A stretch of 64,000 bases of DNA, taken from Paraphysoderma sedebokerense. Its lineage: Eukaryota > Blastocladiomycota > Physodermatomycetes > Physodermatales > Physodermataceae. The stretch is taken from positions 173,013 to 237,012 of the forward strand of contig JAHLJZ010000032.1 in assembly GCA_025602915.1 (NCBI GenBank), in the 5' to 3' direction. The position numbers and the translations under genes were made by a program. Position 1 is the stretch's first letter. The number at the start of each line of letters is the position of its first letter. This document shows, in pieces, positions 10,701-21,400 of the stretch. The notes under the pieces were generated by a model. That model was not told the DNA's origin. It did no database searches and saw nothing but the letters and a program-made list of their open reading frames with translations.

Positions 10701-12313
10701 GCGTGAAGCAAATTGGTAGTCGTGGAATCGGAATCAGACGGACTGGGGTCGACGATGGAAGCACTATTAGAGGCAGGGACCGAAGATGACGGCGAAGTAG
10801 CGGAAGCAGAATTGTTTAAATCGCCGGTACATATTTTCATGACGAATGTTTGAATGTCGGTTAATACTTGATCGATAGCTGATACTAAGGCTTCACCATT
10901 CACATTGTATTTTGTAGTTTCTGATGCCTTTTTAGCTTGTTCGTTCCATTGACTTTTTTCATTACCTTCAACCCCATCGGGTTGTTCTGTATTGATCGAG
11001 TTTGAATGGTCGTCGACGGATTGGCTCGACAAAGCAGATGTTTCTGAATCAGGAGGATTAGATAAATCGGAATTTTGTAACAATTCCGTATGCACCAAAG
11101 TATCTAAAGCCACGAAATCGGTCAAAAAAGTGGGCGATTCACCAGGTTCAACACTATCCGCATTTTGATTTTGCGTTGAATGATACTGTTGATGATGCGA
11201 CTTCGGAATTGGAGATCCAGTGGGCGACTGAATCGGTGATAGGTCTGTGATAGGTGTTGAAATTGAAGAATTGGTAGGAGAAGAAACGATATAGTAAGCG
11301 TACGACTCGGAAGCATTGAGTAACAGTTGAGTAAGCGTTGTGACCGCAAAGAATGAACCTTCGTGTTGATCAGATGTGAATGTAGAAACCGGAACTTGAG
11401 GCAATATTTCTACATTCGATGGCGGTTGAAGTGGTTGGATCTGTTGGGAGTTCGGTCTCGAAGTCGTCGCTGATGTTGTGGAGTTGATATTGGGGGCCGT
11501 GGAGTCAGACGAAGACTCGAAACCTGACTGTAAAGTGAGATTACTGTGACCATCGTTCTTTACTCCTTCCCCAGAATTTTGATCAGTACTTATATTTTGA
11601 CTTCCAACCTTACGTTTGTTCCATTCGTCCACCCATTCCATCAAATCAGGATAAACCATCAACAATTTATCCAACAACAATCTGTTCCCCCCATTCAAGG
11701 TATCGCAGTAACTTTCCAACCAGCTCCAACAGTTCTCTAATCCTTCTTCCCAACCTATTTCGATGCACACTCCTAATACACCTACCGCCGTATCTACTTT
11801 TTTGTTGTTCGTGGCATTGAATTCAGCGGCGAACTGCTTGGTGTACATCAGTTTGAGGGTGGTGTAAAATGATAGCATGTCTTCACCAGATACCCTAGAA
11901 GGTAATTTTACAATAATTTGTTTTTGAGATTGTAAATCTTCTGTTACATTTGTTGAAGGCAAATTCGGATTAGAAGATGAAGAAGCGTTTGTACTGTTTG
12001 TAGCGGCTGAATTATTCGACGTTGTGGAATGGATAGTTCCAAATTGTTGCGCTGATGAGTTTGTAGAATTGAATGACGGTAGACTTGGCAGTTGATTATT
12101 CAAATGACCTGACGGTTGAACAAGATGAGAAAATTGGTCTTTGAAGAAATCACACTGAGATAGAATGATTGAATGTAGATGCAGTCTCGACGGGATGTTC
12201 ACTTCGGCACAAAGTTCTCCTTGATCATCAAAGTCGAGGGTGACATCTGAATATTGCGGGGTATGCCACAAAATCTCACCGACAGATGGATAAGTTCTTA
12301 GAGGTGGATTCAT
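7790..12313 (-). CDS. Large BTB/POZ-domain protein with long disordered acidic and serine-rich regions
   Basis: A single uninterrupted reading frame of 1507 codons from the ATG at 12311-12313 (MNPPLRTYPSVGEILW), the longest intron-free gene here. The N-terminus has a BTB/POZ signature (YSDVTLDFDD, then RLHLHSIILSQCDFFKDQF), interrupted by a Ser/Asn/Thr-rich insert and continued by a helical part (IGWEEGLENCWSWLESYC). The centre has ordered helical stretches (NISYFVPAPYKVIVIQMV and LLPAVFIDCYPFVLTLLLP). The C-terminal half is low complexity: Lys/Arg-rich segments, a strongly acidic block near 8850-9000, then Ser/Thr/Pro-rich sequence. BTB proteins often dimerise or serve as cullin-3 adaptors, but nothing here identifies a partner. 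I do not recognise an orthologue by name. Confidence 0.8.
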   Translation of the reverse strand: MNPPLRTYPSVGEILWHTPQYSDVTLDFDDQGELCAEVNIPSRLHLHSIILSQCDFFKDQFSHLVQPSGHLNNQLPSLPSFNSTNSSAQQFGTIHSTTSNNSAATNSTNASSSSNPNLPSTNVTEDLQSQKQIIVKLPSRVSGEDMLSFYTTLKLMYTKQFAAEFNATNNKKVDTAVGVLGVCIEIGWEEGLENCWSWLESYCDTLNGGNRLLLDKLLMVYPDLMEWVDEWNKRKVGSQNISTDQNSGEGVKNDGHSNLTLQSGFESSSDSTAPNINSTTSATTSRPNSQQIQPLQPPSNVEILPQVPVSTFTSDQHEGSFFAVTTLTQLLLNASESYAYYIVSSPTNSSISTPITDLSPIQSPTGSPIPKSHHQQYHSTQNQNADSVEPGESPTFLTDFVALDTLVHTELLQNSDLSNPPDSETSALSSQSVDDHSNSINTEQPDGVEGNEKSQWNEQAKKASETTKYNVNGEALVSAIDQVLTDIQTFVMKICTGDLNNSASATSPSSSVPASNSASIVDPSPSDSDSTTTNLLHASRRLTYLLQKLATPPLNISYFVPAPYKVIVIQMVIAKFEFLVGSVWRYSRSFDFMVRQQGRRVGKDGESIIVMKERLDKIQRLHQLTKTLLPAVFIDCYPFVLTLLLPKWLLHGHQSSCSESRNSPNSQQVGDGKIGDKSVHAAERLNSEGKTDGDGNSDQLHYLTSSQILAFTIRLLQLISHPCWRTTLSYHLYSPVPTSSTSPSSPFFPASVHTKSQLSKPTSSPWDIYLAILLNRYFTPQNRKEKKELMSAIILSQMMGIEVSKHHFPDIHISTSSTSFSSNFGSRYLPGVGIGKIKKGMKKEQNAVNGIKRTKSRSKKELLFVPPQPIISSYGSSHPYHSLESRQDQVHLDHPKQHHQPQSRIKSAKPNGISVSRRKSVSRSLRKDRDRIAGGDKTKRGSWGIAYAQFLAVQREKLEREMWKKMERERMNDVKGDTDAQKLADEGDRKAVGDEEETESERRETLKRRNRVRRKYGENESLSPKSISRSSSFTSLPGAASNQVNRQKPNGIENGYDENESDGYVTATTNTTNDHIDGTHRPVGYTEFENDGDMDDSDFSNAEHVNNSDGYEDFDEDEVPIEVREIESEGDDADDEEEDGVAVEETENEADDMKPGEEVELTEAHGKADNVSAEEETEMEKRIKERYEMAKIERLERQRSMGDDEEEKYRNGKKVVNSRPTHSMMVGSETLQAMVESRVSLSGNVSPHASSPSAVPSSSLPIRTSSAVSSPYPPLSSSKSKSTGRSPPKKSSRSGNGNSWIKQKMKSSLLDKMPMVGKKTKKSHSLNSDSSGPSTSSSRSGSTISTSTTTSDQRNPSLPLPPPPTFTTTESRKPGYNPNLRLDRIDTSDSTIPPMLSPTRISPPTSSASGSFILSSSGSILPPHSSMPPLNGIVNGVLEKSVEPIVVSASGETVNVGGSASTDGIKAGEPVTVDEGEKRNLNDCGESEVALGEGIVRLQGKERMVID

Positions 12314-12754
12314 GTCGTGGATATCGATGTGTGTGTTCCAAACGTCAATCAGCAAGACCGTATCCGAGCAGCGAAAAATAAAAAGCGATTAGATATACAT
12401 TATGCAAGGTATGTATTGAAGTATTAATTCGAAATGAATATGCTTCCGTGCGCAGGATAGAGAGAGTGATTTTAGAGTTGTTATTCCAGATAAGGAAAGC
12501 AAATGATGCGTTTTCCTTTCCTCGATGTTTAAGAGCGAATTCTTCCGTCCAAAAACAACGGGCACGTCGCAGAGCAGCTCATTATTCGTATTTGATTTTG
12601 CTGTAAATATATATATGCATATTTAATCTGTTGGCATTCAGTTAATTACAATACGAATTAATATACAAAATATTTCTAACGGAATGAATCTCGATGCCAT
12701 CCACATAGTTTTCTACGCTAGTGGAAATCTGACAAGCATCAAAAAATTCTTGCT

Positions 12755-14046
12755 TCATTCGCTGTTCGTCGTATTATCTTTAACAACTTTCCCACTACCG
12801 CAACCCTCTACAACTTCTTTCTCTTCTTTTGTCAATCTTATCAGCACTGCCCTCGCCAACCTTTCTCTTCTTTGCTCTGGGGTTTCGTTATCCCTTCCAG
12901 GCCCAGCTTCGTCCTTTGAACTCCCTCCAAGCCTAAACACCCCACCCTCAAATAAAGGTCCTTCGACCTCTTCTTCTTCCTCTGGATTGTAATATTGAGC
13001 CGTGGATAACGGTTGGCCACCGCGCGAGGTCCAATCTAAATTTACCACATCTTTGTTGAGTTGTCGGTTTAGTGTATGGAAATTCGAGTCATGCTCGGAA
13101 TGAACCTACAAGTTTTCATGTCATATTTATAGGAAGCTCTAAGTGATTGAACTGCCATAGAGAAATAAAAGTCACCAATATACCATATGAGCTAGCTCGT
13201 GCAACAGCACTTTTCGTATTGAATCGTAGGTTCTGAAACCTTCTAAATCGTCGGTTCTTAATCTCAAAGCAATGACTTCGCCTTTGTTTCGATTATACCC
13301 TAATATCGTCTGTTCTGCAGGACTTAACTCAATAAGCGACCCGACGGACCATTTGTAGTGTTTCATAATGCCTCGGATGCCAAGATCTGATTTCAGTCCT
13401 GGTGGGTGGTTACGACAGTGGGACGGTTAGTTTCATTGAATAACAATGTAATCGGAAAGTGTGCACAAATAAAAATGAATCATCTAAAATTTAGGACAAG
13501 AGGGCAGGCGGGAGTACGACTTACTTTCTAGTATCTTTTGTGCGCCAGCTTGATTTGAGAACTGAGGAAGCACTGCAATCCTATGGAAAGTGTACTTATC
13601 ATCTTCATTCGGTCCGGACTTTTTCACATTTTTGTATAGATTAGAGCCTCGAGGTTTAAAGGCTGTTGAATAAGTTGATCGTTTTTTATAAAGGATTTAC
13701 ATTTAAGTGAAGATACAAAGGCAAAGTTAGCATAAATGAATTTAAATTGGCTGCAATATGTATACATACGCTGCGGGGAAACCTTGACATTTTGCACATC
13801 TGTGATTGCGTTTTGGGGTGATCCAGTCAACATGATTTTGGCTTTGCTCTTGAGGCCGATATCTTGGAGGGACTGCGTATCCTTCAGTATCTTTCCTTTC
13901 CAAACCAACTTTTGTCCTTGTCTTTCTATTCCGGTTTTATTCATCAAGTCGTCCTTCAGCTCAGAGACGAGCATGGATGGGTCGACATTGTCATAAGGAA
14001 AGGACTGGGTTTTGTAGTTTACGACGAATGACAGTTCTGGCTGCAT
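12755..14046 (-). CDS. Ubiquitin-like plus WLM-domain zinc metalloprotease (Wss1-related)
   Basis: The start chosen is the ATG at 14044-14046 (MQPELSFVVNYKTQSF), which opens directly into a ubiquitin-like fold (VSELKDDLMNKTGIERQGQK, then LVWKGKILKDTQSLQDIGLK). Later exons carry the WLM catalytic domain. The metal-binding motif is rebuilt across an intron (gtatat...gtag at about 13184-13105) as HELAHM|VHSEHDSNFH, the expected HExxH plus a downstream histidine. This domain order is that of the ubiquitin/metalloprotease fusion proteins of fission yeast and plants, relatives of the Wss1/SPRTN proteases that degrade DNA-protein crosslinks. The C-terminus is acidic then charged (PEEEEEVEGP, ETPEQRRERLARAVLIRLTK). 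I saw no clear p97-binding or SUMO-binding motif. Longer in-frame starts upstream, at up to 14268, look less likely. Confidence 0.82.
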
Positions 14047-14292
14047 TTGCAAGAGTGAGCTCGACAGACTGTGATGTTGGATGGGACGGAGGATGGGTCG
14101 AATGGATGATGTATATAGTCTGTGCTTTGTCATGGAATGGAAGCGGACGGAAGCATCCCTCGCTCTCTCACATATGCAAGATGGGTATGGATGATTACCA
14201 ATCGTGCCGTGACAATGAACATGAACGCGAGCGACATTGAATAGAATCAATAGATATATCCACCACACACATAGCTTCTATATAGCTTCTTA

Positions 14293-14353
14293 TAGATATA
14301 CACCAGAAATAAATAGCTATACACTAGACATATATAGATATACATTAGACACT
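14293..14353. repeat. Three tandem copies of a 21-bp AT-rich unit
   Basis: Units begin at 14293, 14314 and 14335 with the shared pattern tagNtatacaYYaga, at exact 21-bp spacing. They lie in the roughly 790-bp divergent interval between the WLM protease (-) and NTAQ1 (+). A minus-strand open frame at 14490-14774 in the same interval has no good ATG near its beginning and is not called. Confidence 0.7.
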
Positions 14354-14834
14354 GGCTGTATATGAAGGACTACATACAGTTTACTGACTGTCTGCTGCCC
14401 TTTGGGTGATATCCATTATCACTCATCGTTCTTTAAAATTAGTATAATGTGTATACTCTATGAAGCGGAGCCATCGGTCACATCATCTTCTAGTCATGAC
14501 GGCCAATATCATACATACGGCGACCATCGCACCATGACAATAGCATCGGCCCGTTCATCAGCGGAATGTCGCCAGGAATGATCCGGACTCCGACAGCATC
14601 GTTCCTGCTCTGATCAATCTCGAGATCCTCCAATTCCCAATCTCGTTTTGTATCTTTATTTTCTTTTTCCGCCCTCGCCGTCACACCCCGTGCCCTGTCC
14701 TGGAACTCCGCTCTGTGTGAATAATATATTGCAATCGGAATCCGGAAACTGAATTTCGGTGCCGTTATTCCCAAATCCCAACCATCCAGTTGTTAAAATT
14801 CAATCCACCCTCGCCTGCATTCTGCGCTCACAAA

Positions 14835-16057
14835 ATGTTACCGCCCATCCTTCGTTCAAAGTGTGTCTACACTTCTTGCTACTGTGAAGAAAATGTGTAC
14901 TTTTTGATAAAGTCTTTGCCGGACGAGTTGAAAGAACACGCCTACGCCGTTTTCGTATCAAATGAAAATCAGACGGTTCGTCCTTCGTACCTCGTTCGTT
15001 TTCTCAAATGGATGGGTTGTATTAGGCTTTTGGAGCTGTCTTTTGTAATCATTTAAGCCTAAAATTGACAGTTTGAACAAAAAATAACCAAAAAAAATGC
15101 TTTTCATGTTGTCTCGTAACGATCCGTTGTGGGCTTGGAATTGTGAATTTTCCATTCATTATAGGTCCCAATGTGGTGTCAACAAGCGGCCAAAGAGAAA
15201 GATGATCCGGTTATTTGGGTACAGTCATGGTTTCTTTTCATTAATTCGAAAATTCTTTTCTTTATCCAGTTGCTGAGCCACGGGCACTTTCCGACATCTT
15301 GATGGCGTTCGTCCTCTTGCTACCTACCTGCCAAAACTGGCTGGAAATTCTTGAACGGCAAAATGGATAACAAGATTCTTGGAAAGCTACTTTCTGATTT
15401 AAACTAAATTGCCGGACTCATCTAATTTTGAAATCATTTTCTTATTCTTGAATCCGCCCTTTCAATCCTCAGGACTACCATGTCATACTCCTCCTTCAAG
15501 TTCCACCCAATTCAGTTCCTCGATCTTTGAATTACATATACGATTGCGATACGACCCTTGGCTTTCCATGTTCGTTTAAAGAATACGTTGCCCGAACGTT
15601 TATGCCCGGGTTAAAGTTAGATCAGAGGTTTACACGGAAATTTCGACTTGTTCAAGCGAAAATGTATGAAAAGTGGTTTAGTAGCGATAGGAGTCACATG
15701 GTTAGTGTTTCGGTTGGATTCATTCTTTCGGTTGGATGTAATCTTGGCCAAGAATCCAAACTGGGATTCGACCTTCTCCTTCATCTATCAATGCTGTTCA
15801 TTCGATTTTCTGCGTCATCTTTTTCTTACCGTATATCTTTGTCTTTCTTATTGTTTCAGATTAAATCATCTTGTTTCTGTGATTCGTCGCCACATAATTG
15901 TGAACCCGCTTGGAATGCACCGCCGCCGCCATACCCCCCTATTCATAATGGTCCTACAAAAATGAATTTGCAGACTTACACAAACATGACGGAAAAATTA
16001 AATGATGAAGTGTTTGGAAAGGTACTGACCGAGGAAGAATTTTATAATTTGTTTTGA
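14835..16057 (+). CDS. NTAQ1: Protein N-terminal glutamine amidohydrolase
   Basis: Deamidates N-terminal glutamine to glutamate, the first step that exposes such proteins to the Arg/N-degron pathway. The ATG at 14835 gives MLPPILRSKCVYTSCYCEEN, whose TSCYCEEN matches the catalytic-cysteine motif of the family (SSCYCEEN). After an intron (about 14975-15163) comes VPMWCQQAAKEKDDPVIW. A roughly 250-bp intron then splits the family signature WDYHV, so the reading is W|DYHV with the catalytic histidine. NYIYDCDTTLGFPC supplies the aspartate. The end has SDRSHM joined over an intron to a short Cys-rich insert, then APPPPYPPI and KMNLQTY, as in animal NTAQ1 (PPPPYP, KMNL). About 230 residues, against 205 in human. 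All three catalytic residues are visible. Confidence 0.92.
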
Positions 16058-16445
16058 CTCTTGCTTTTGGGTATGTTTTATTTCTGCTTTGTCTCTTCAG
16101 ATTTAGAGTTCTAACTGGTCAACTTAAAGGGACTCCGTGATTGCCGATTGAAGCCGTAGACAAATAGCACTCAAGAAGGGGGAATCTTAGTATAGCGAAA
16201 TTATTGACTGTTATTGCATACATCAGCATTCTCGAATACCGCCGTTCCTATTCTTCTAGTGATACCTGCATGGATACTGGTACCACGATCATACGATTGT
16301 AAATATAATCTAAATTAGACATTTTCCGTAAATTTAATACAATAATTTACAAGTAGTCGGCGTTTATTCTCGGTAATGTTGTACAATATGATTTTACGCT
16401 TTTCGTAACGACTTGGGGGCTATGTTAGGAAAACTTCTCACAACC

Positions 16446-17679
16446 TCAAGACGATTCCCCGTTCATCCCGTCCACTCCGTTACGCAGTTGCCTTGATTCC
16501 ACATCTTTTCGTAAACATTCACTCATGAGTTGATGTATTTTTGTGCAAGCATCAATACAGTAGTCCATTGCCTTTTTTTAGGTAAAAAAAACGAATTGCA
16601 AGTTGAGATTTGATTAGTATGTTTACGCAAGGAAAAAATAATTAAGAGATATACCTGAATCAATGCGTCGGAATCGACTAACCCGTTTTGAATCAAATGA
16701 GTGATTTCGTTTAATGACGGCATATAAGAAATCAACATCGACCCTTGTTGATTTTGTTCTTCCTGGAAAGTAGGGTCCATTAGGACAGTAGAGGAAAGGA
16801 AACCCTGTTTTCGTTAATCAGAAATAAAAATTAGCTAGAGATTATGTACACAACATGAACGTGTGATAGAAGGAAGAACACACACAGCACAACATCCAGC
16901 GACTAAATCGTACATTTCGATTCCGGCATCAGCGAGTGCTATACTTGCCACTGTAATCGATGATGCTAATGAACTCATGTTTCCATCTGTTTCTAATACA
17001 GTAACGTAAATATCTATCGACGATTTCGGGATAGATTCGAGTCGTAGCGACGGTATCAGTGCAGAAGTTAGTTGTATGGAGAAGTCTTTTTCGAGTTGAT
17101 CCTGGGGTGAATGTAAAAGTCAGTAAAAGAAAAGAGACAAAGGAATACAGTGTTGTAGAAGGGAAATCTAACTTTTTGGAATCCTCGTCTTTTTCCACCG
17201 GAGAATGTAGCAAATTTAAATTCACAATACAATCGGCCTTTTTCCGCATCTACATTTCGTCGGGTGGATCGTGGCCCGTACCTATTGCGCCAATTTCAAT
17301 TCAAATACTCCGGTTATTATCCAACCGAATTCCGCCTCATCTTCATATAGAAACCGTAAGTTAAACCAACATACACTGCACATATTATTTTTGTATTCCC
17401 TTGTTCAATATAAGCTGAACCATTGGCCTGCGGTACCACACCAGTCTTTAAAACTTAAAACACCCAAATCAAACGTCAATTACAAATCAGACCTTCAATA
17501 AGACACCAACAACTTGGAATAGACTACATACAAACGGGTCTGACATTTTCTACTGTTCTACCGTCATCTCGATGTCCCGATAAATCGAGTATCTCGCTTT
17601 GAGTTTCTGTACTCGAATCAGACGGTTCTGGTAACGGTAAGATTGAAATTTCCGGGCCATTAATTCGTCTTCTGTCCAT
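16446..17679 (-). CDS. MTR3: Exosome complex subunit MTR3 (EXOSC6), RNase PH fold
   Basis: One of six RNase PH-like subunits of the ring of the eukaryotic RNA exosome; MTR3 is catalytically inactive and structural. From the ATG at 17677-17679, exon 1 reads MDRRRINGPE...GRTVENVRPV, like the human protein's start (HRRIRGPE). Short introns join it to FLKTGVVPQANGSAYIEQGN, TKIICAV|YGPR, GRLYCEFKFATFSGGKRR, a helical exon with SSLASSITVASIALADAG and IEMYDLVAGCCA, and finally STVLMDPTFQEE. The human counterparts are [26 protein letters not shown] and ALADAGVEMYDLVVGC. The stop is at 16446-16448, after a polar tail. At least five introns. It is convergent with NTAQ1 and divergent from IFT139. Confidence 0.9.
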
Positions 17680-17806
17680 ATTTGAAATTGATATATGTCG
17701 AAATTATAAAAGAATATGCTGTAGCAGGTTAACACTGTTGTAAACTCTTCGGCGATTTGACATTGAGGTTGACTGAGGGAAGAGTTTGTTGACTGAAGAC
17801 CGGTAT

Positions 17807-17812
17807 CACGTG
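17807..17812. promoter_or_regulatory. CACGTG palindrome in the MTR3/IFT139 divergent promoter
   Basis: The palindrome is embedded in tatCACGTGacta, about 130 bp upstream of the MTR3 start, in the roughly 730-bp interval shared with IFT139. CACGTG is the classical site of bHLH factors. Function is inferred from sequence and position only. Confidence 0.4.
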
Positions 17813-18209
17813 ACTATCGTTTAGATATTGAACGTTGAGCGAATACAAGTTCGCAATCTAACAGAGTCGTACACTGAAGCTACAATGAAGCAACACACAA
17901 TTCATTCCAAACTCTTACGATTTATTAGTTGTAAATAGTTGCATTTGGTAATTCCTTACGCCGAAAGGCTACACCGTGAGTAGCAGTGCAAATTTGAAGT
18001 GTATACACGCGTAGAGTGCTGCAAAGATCCTCTGAATACCTTTAAGAAAAACACCTTGTTATACATTACACCAGATATAATCCAATATTGCTAAATTAGT
18101 AGTTAGTGACAGGGGAGGTGGTTGGGACGACCGACAATGCTCGGAGAATCAGTCAGAGTAACTTTTGATGCTCACTGTTGAGGAAATAGTGTGCTAAAAC
18201 TAGAAGTTG

Positions 18210-18217
18210 TGACGTCA
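18210..18217. promoter_or_regulatory. TGACGTCA (CRE-type) site upstream of IFT139
   Basis: A perfect eight-base bZIP (CREB/ATF) palindrome about 190 bp upstream of the IFT139 ATG. A second perfect copy lies at 26318-26325 in another divergent promoter. I did not find an obvious RFX X-box in this interval. Confidence 0.4.
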
Positions 18218-18408
18218 CATACACTCTATGAAGTTATAATTAGTGAATATTGTAATGCGGTTAAATGGAATAATGAAAAATTTTAGCTGTACCGGCAGGC
18301 TGAGGCCACTTTTGGACTTTTGGTTTACGTTCATTATCTTGCCGACCTTTTCGAAAATCGCTGCATAATCACCACTACACCAAACTCTTGCGATCGTTGT
18401 GTAAGAAT

Positions 18409-21400
18409 ATGAATGCGATAGACGAAGATATTACTTTGGTAATTATTGAACAGTATTCCGTCCCACTTGATAATCGCTATTGTCTAGCATTCTAGCGTTT
18501 GGCGTAATTTCTGTTACAAGATATCACTCACTCTACATCCGTCCTATCGTTTAGATCAATTATTACCTCCGGCGCAAACACTACCAAACAGTGCAACAAA
18601 TATGCGATGCGAAACTAAAACTCAGAAGTGATCCGATTTATCTGTTTTGGAAGGGGGCGGCTTTTGTCTTTTTAGGTAAACTTCAACTTTCTTAGACTCC
18701 TCAATGATCGTGATTCGTGTTTCCGGTACCTTCGGCCGTTTGATATTCCTGTTTGAATGTGGAAGTGTTTTTGAAGCCACCACGATATGTGTGATTGACA
18801 AAACCATATTTCATTGGGTAAAGATCGACCGAATGAAGCGATTCGAGAATTATGTCAGCACATCGATAAAAGAGACATGGTGCTTGCGTGTCCCGTTGCT
18901 CTAATGAATTCCCACTCAAAATGCGAGGTTATTGGTACGAATCTTCAAAGGCTTCGTTAGAATGTAGTGAATGAGTTTGTTTTCTCAAACTTGTGTCTCT
19001 TCTTTTGAATAGATCATGAAAATATCTCTGAGCTCGAAGCTAAATTTACGATAGCTACATCTTCCTCCTCCCTGACGGAAAATGCGTATATCCTTCTGGT
19101 CATGTTTTATCTGCATCTCGGGCAATACGAAAATGCCAAAGAATGGGCAGAAAAAGGTATTAAATTGTGGAAAGAAAGTTATTGGATGGCGTCTTTTCTG
19201 GGATGGATCTGTCTACTGAACGATAACGGTGGCTTCGATGCGCCCGCCTTTGCTAGTGGAAAGGAATGGTTTGATAACATCTTAGAAAAGAATCCCAGAA
19301 ATGTTGATGTACGTTTTTAACACGAATACCTATCACTTGAAATAATGACTGGCAATATTGAACGACGTCTTCCAACCTGTAGGCTCTCCTCGGTCGAAGT
19401 CATTATTACCGGTACCACTCATCCCATGTCTCGAACGCTCTTGACGCATTATCTCAGATCATTGTGTTCAATCCTACTTTTCTCCCCGCCTTAATCGAAG
19501 ATATGTTTTGTACCTTTCAAAATGCGGATGCGTGGGATCAATTGAACGAAAAAATTCAACGCATTGCCTCGGTAAAGGAGGACTGTATAGATGCTTGCTG
19601 GGTAGACTGTTTTATTGAGCTCGTCAAGAATGGAAATACGAAAGACGTAAAACGAAAAATGAATATTTTGGTTAAGGTTCGACTACATTCTCTTGTCCCT
19701 CCTTCGATGATTCCATGTGTACTCTTGCTTCAGCTATTAACTGAGTTCTCAATGGTCTTTCTACCAATTCTGTATTTCCTACAAATTAGGCTGTGAATAG
19801 ATCAGAATCAGCCAATCCTCAAATTATGCTTTCAATAATTCAAAGTTTCAGTCGACTACCCGGTCAACAAGAATGGTACGATGGGGTTCTTTTTCCTCCA
19901 CTGCGTAAAGTGGACCAAAGCAATTTTCCTGACGGTTTAGAAATTTAGCATTGCTGATACTCTCGTAACGCTGGCAGAACAGCTTGTAAAGTTGAATCCT
20001 AAGAATGCGAATTATAAGTGTGAACTAGCATTTTTGAAGTATCAGCAAGGTTTTACTTTTCGATTTATGGATCCACTCTTGTAGGTGAAGATTATCTGAC
20101 ACTTGCAATCTCTGATTCTTAAAGGCCAAATTGAGACGGCCCTATCCATATATAATAATGCACTTAGAATGGACCCCGACAACTTAGAAGCATTGGAAGG
20201 ATTAATTCGGTGTGAATTTAGTTTAAACAGATTTGATAGTGTTACCAAAGAATTTGAACTGTTAAAGGTTATTCAACAATCATCTGGTGAGTTATTATTG
20301 AAAATAATATTAGGTTTCTTATCGCGAGATTGTAACTGTTTAATGCATAGGTACATCGGCGATGACCTTGTATCTGTCCGCCGTGCTAGCTTGGAAGAAG
20401 TCCGGAAACGCAGAGCTGAGACTGAAATACTTAAATGATGCTATCCAGTGCGCATTGAGTTCAGCAACTGATATGCTATTGAGGTGCCACAAGTTTTCTA
20501 CTAAATGCAGCGAAATCCGTCTACTAACCTTATGCACACTCTGCTTAATAAGTTTCGATTACTACGTTGCATTAAATACCTACCTGCTTTTGACAATCAC
20601 AAGGGAGATTTCGCCGTTATTGTCGCCGGAAGACATGTCTGAGAATGATAATCAGCTACTAGAGGACCTTACGGATGCATTCGATTTAATTGTCAAAGTG
20701 GTACCAGCATGTGTAGAAGCGTTGTATGGTTTGGCGACTACGAAATTTTGGAAGCAAGATATTGTGAAAGCAAAGAAATATGTAGAAAAGTGTATTGCAG
20801 TTGACAGTGGATATTTTAAGGTTTGATTTTTTTGTTTATGCTATCCTTAATATTGAATTACTAAATGCGAGATGTACAGGCACATTTGCAAATGGCCCAG
20901 ATCCATCTCCATGGTTCACAGCCGAAATCGGCATTACAATCCTTAGATACCGCTTTATCCCAGAATTTTGAAATTCGTAGTAATTTTTCATTCCATGTTT
21001 TAAAAGGCAAATCGTTAAAGATGCTGGAAATGCTGGAAGATGCAAGTGCGTCGTTGAAAACGGCAGGTGATATTTTGGAACGAGGTAAATGTTTTGGCTC
21101 AATAACATCCAGCATACCATGCGACCATCATTACAGATATCTAACTATTTATAAACGTACCTAATGTCTGATATGAGTAAAGGCGGAGTAGACTACTCTA
21201 TGTCGGATATACTTTCCTATTACTCCGAATGCATGGAAGTGTATTCAAAACTGACAAATTACGTACGTCTAAAATTTCAATTTCAAAGTATATCAAACTC
21301 TGATATCAAAATGTGTAATTATTTCGCTATGGCAGACACAAGCTTCAAAGATTATACAGGAAGCATTTAGAAAGTATCAGCGGACCCCTATCGAAAGCAA

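Noticed and set aside
14490-14774. Minus-strand open frame of 94 codons upstream of NTAQ1
   Set aside because: It opens with TTG rather than ATG, overlaps the divergent promoter interval, has no recognisable features and no obvious splice partners.
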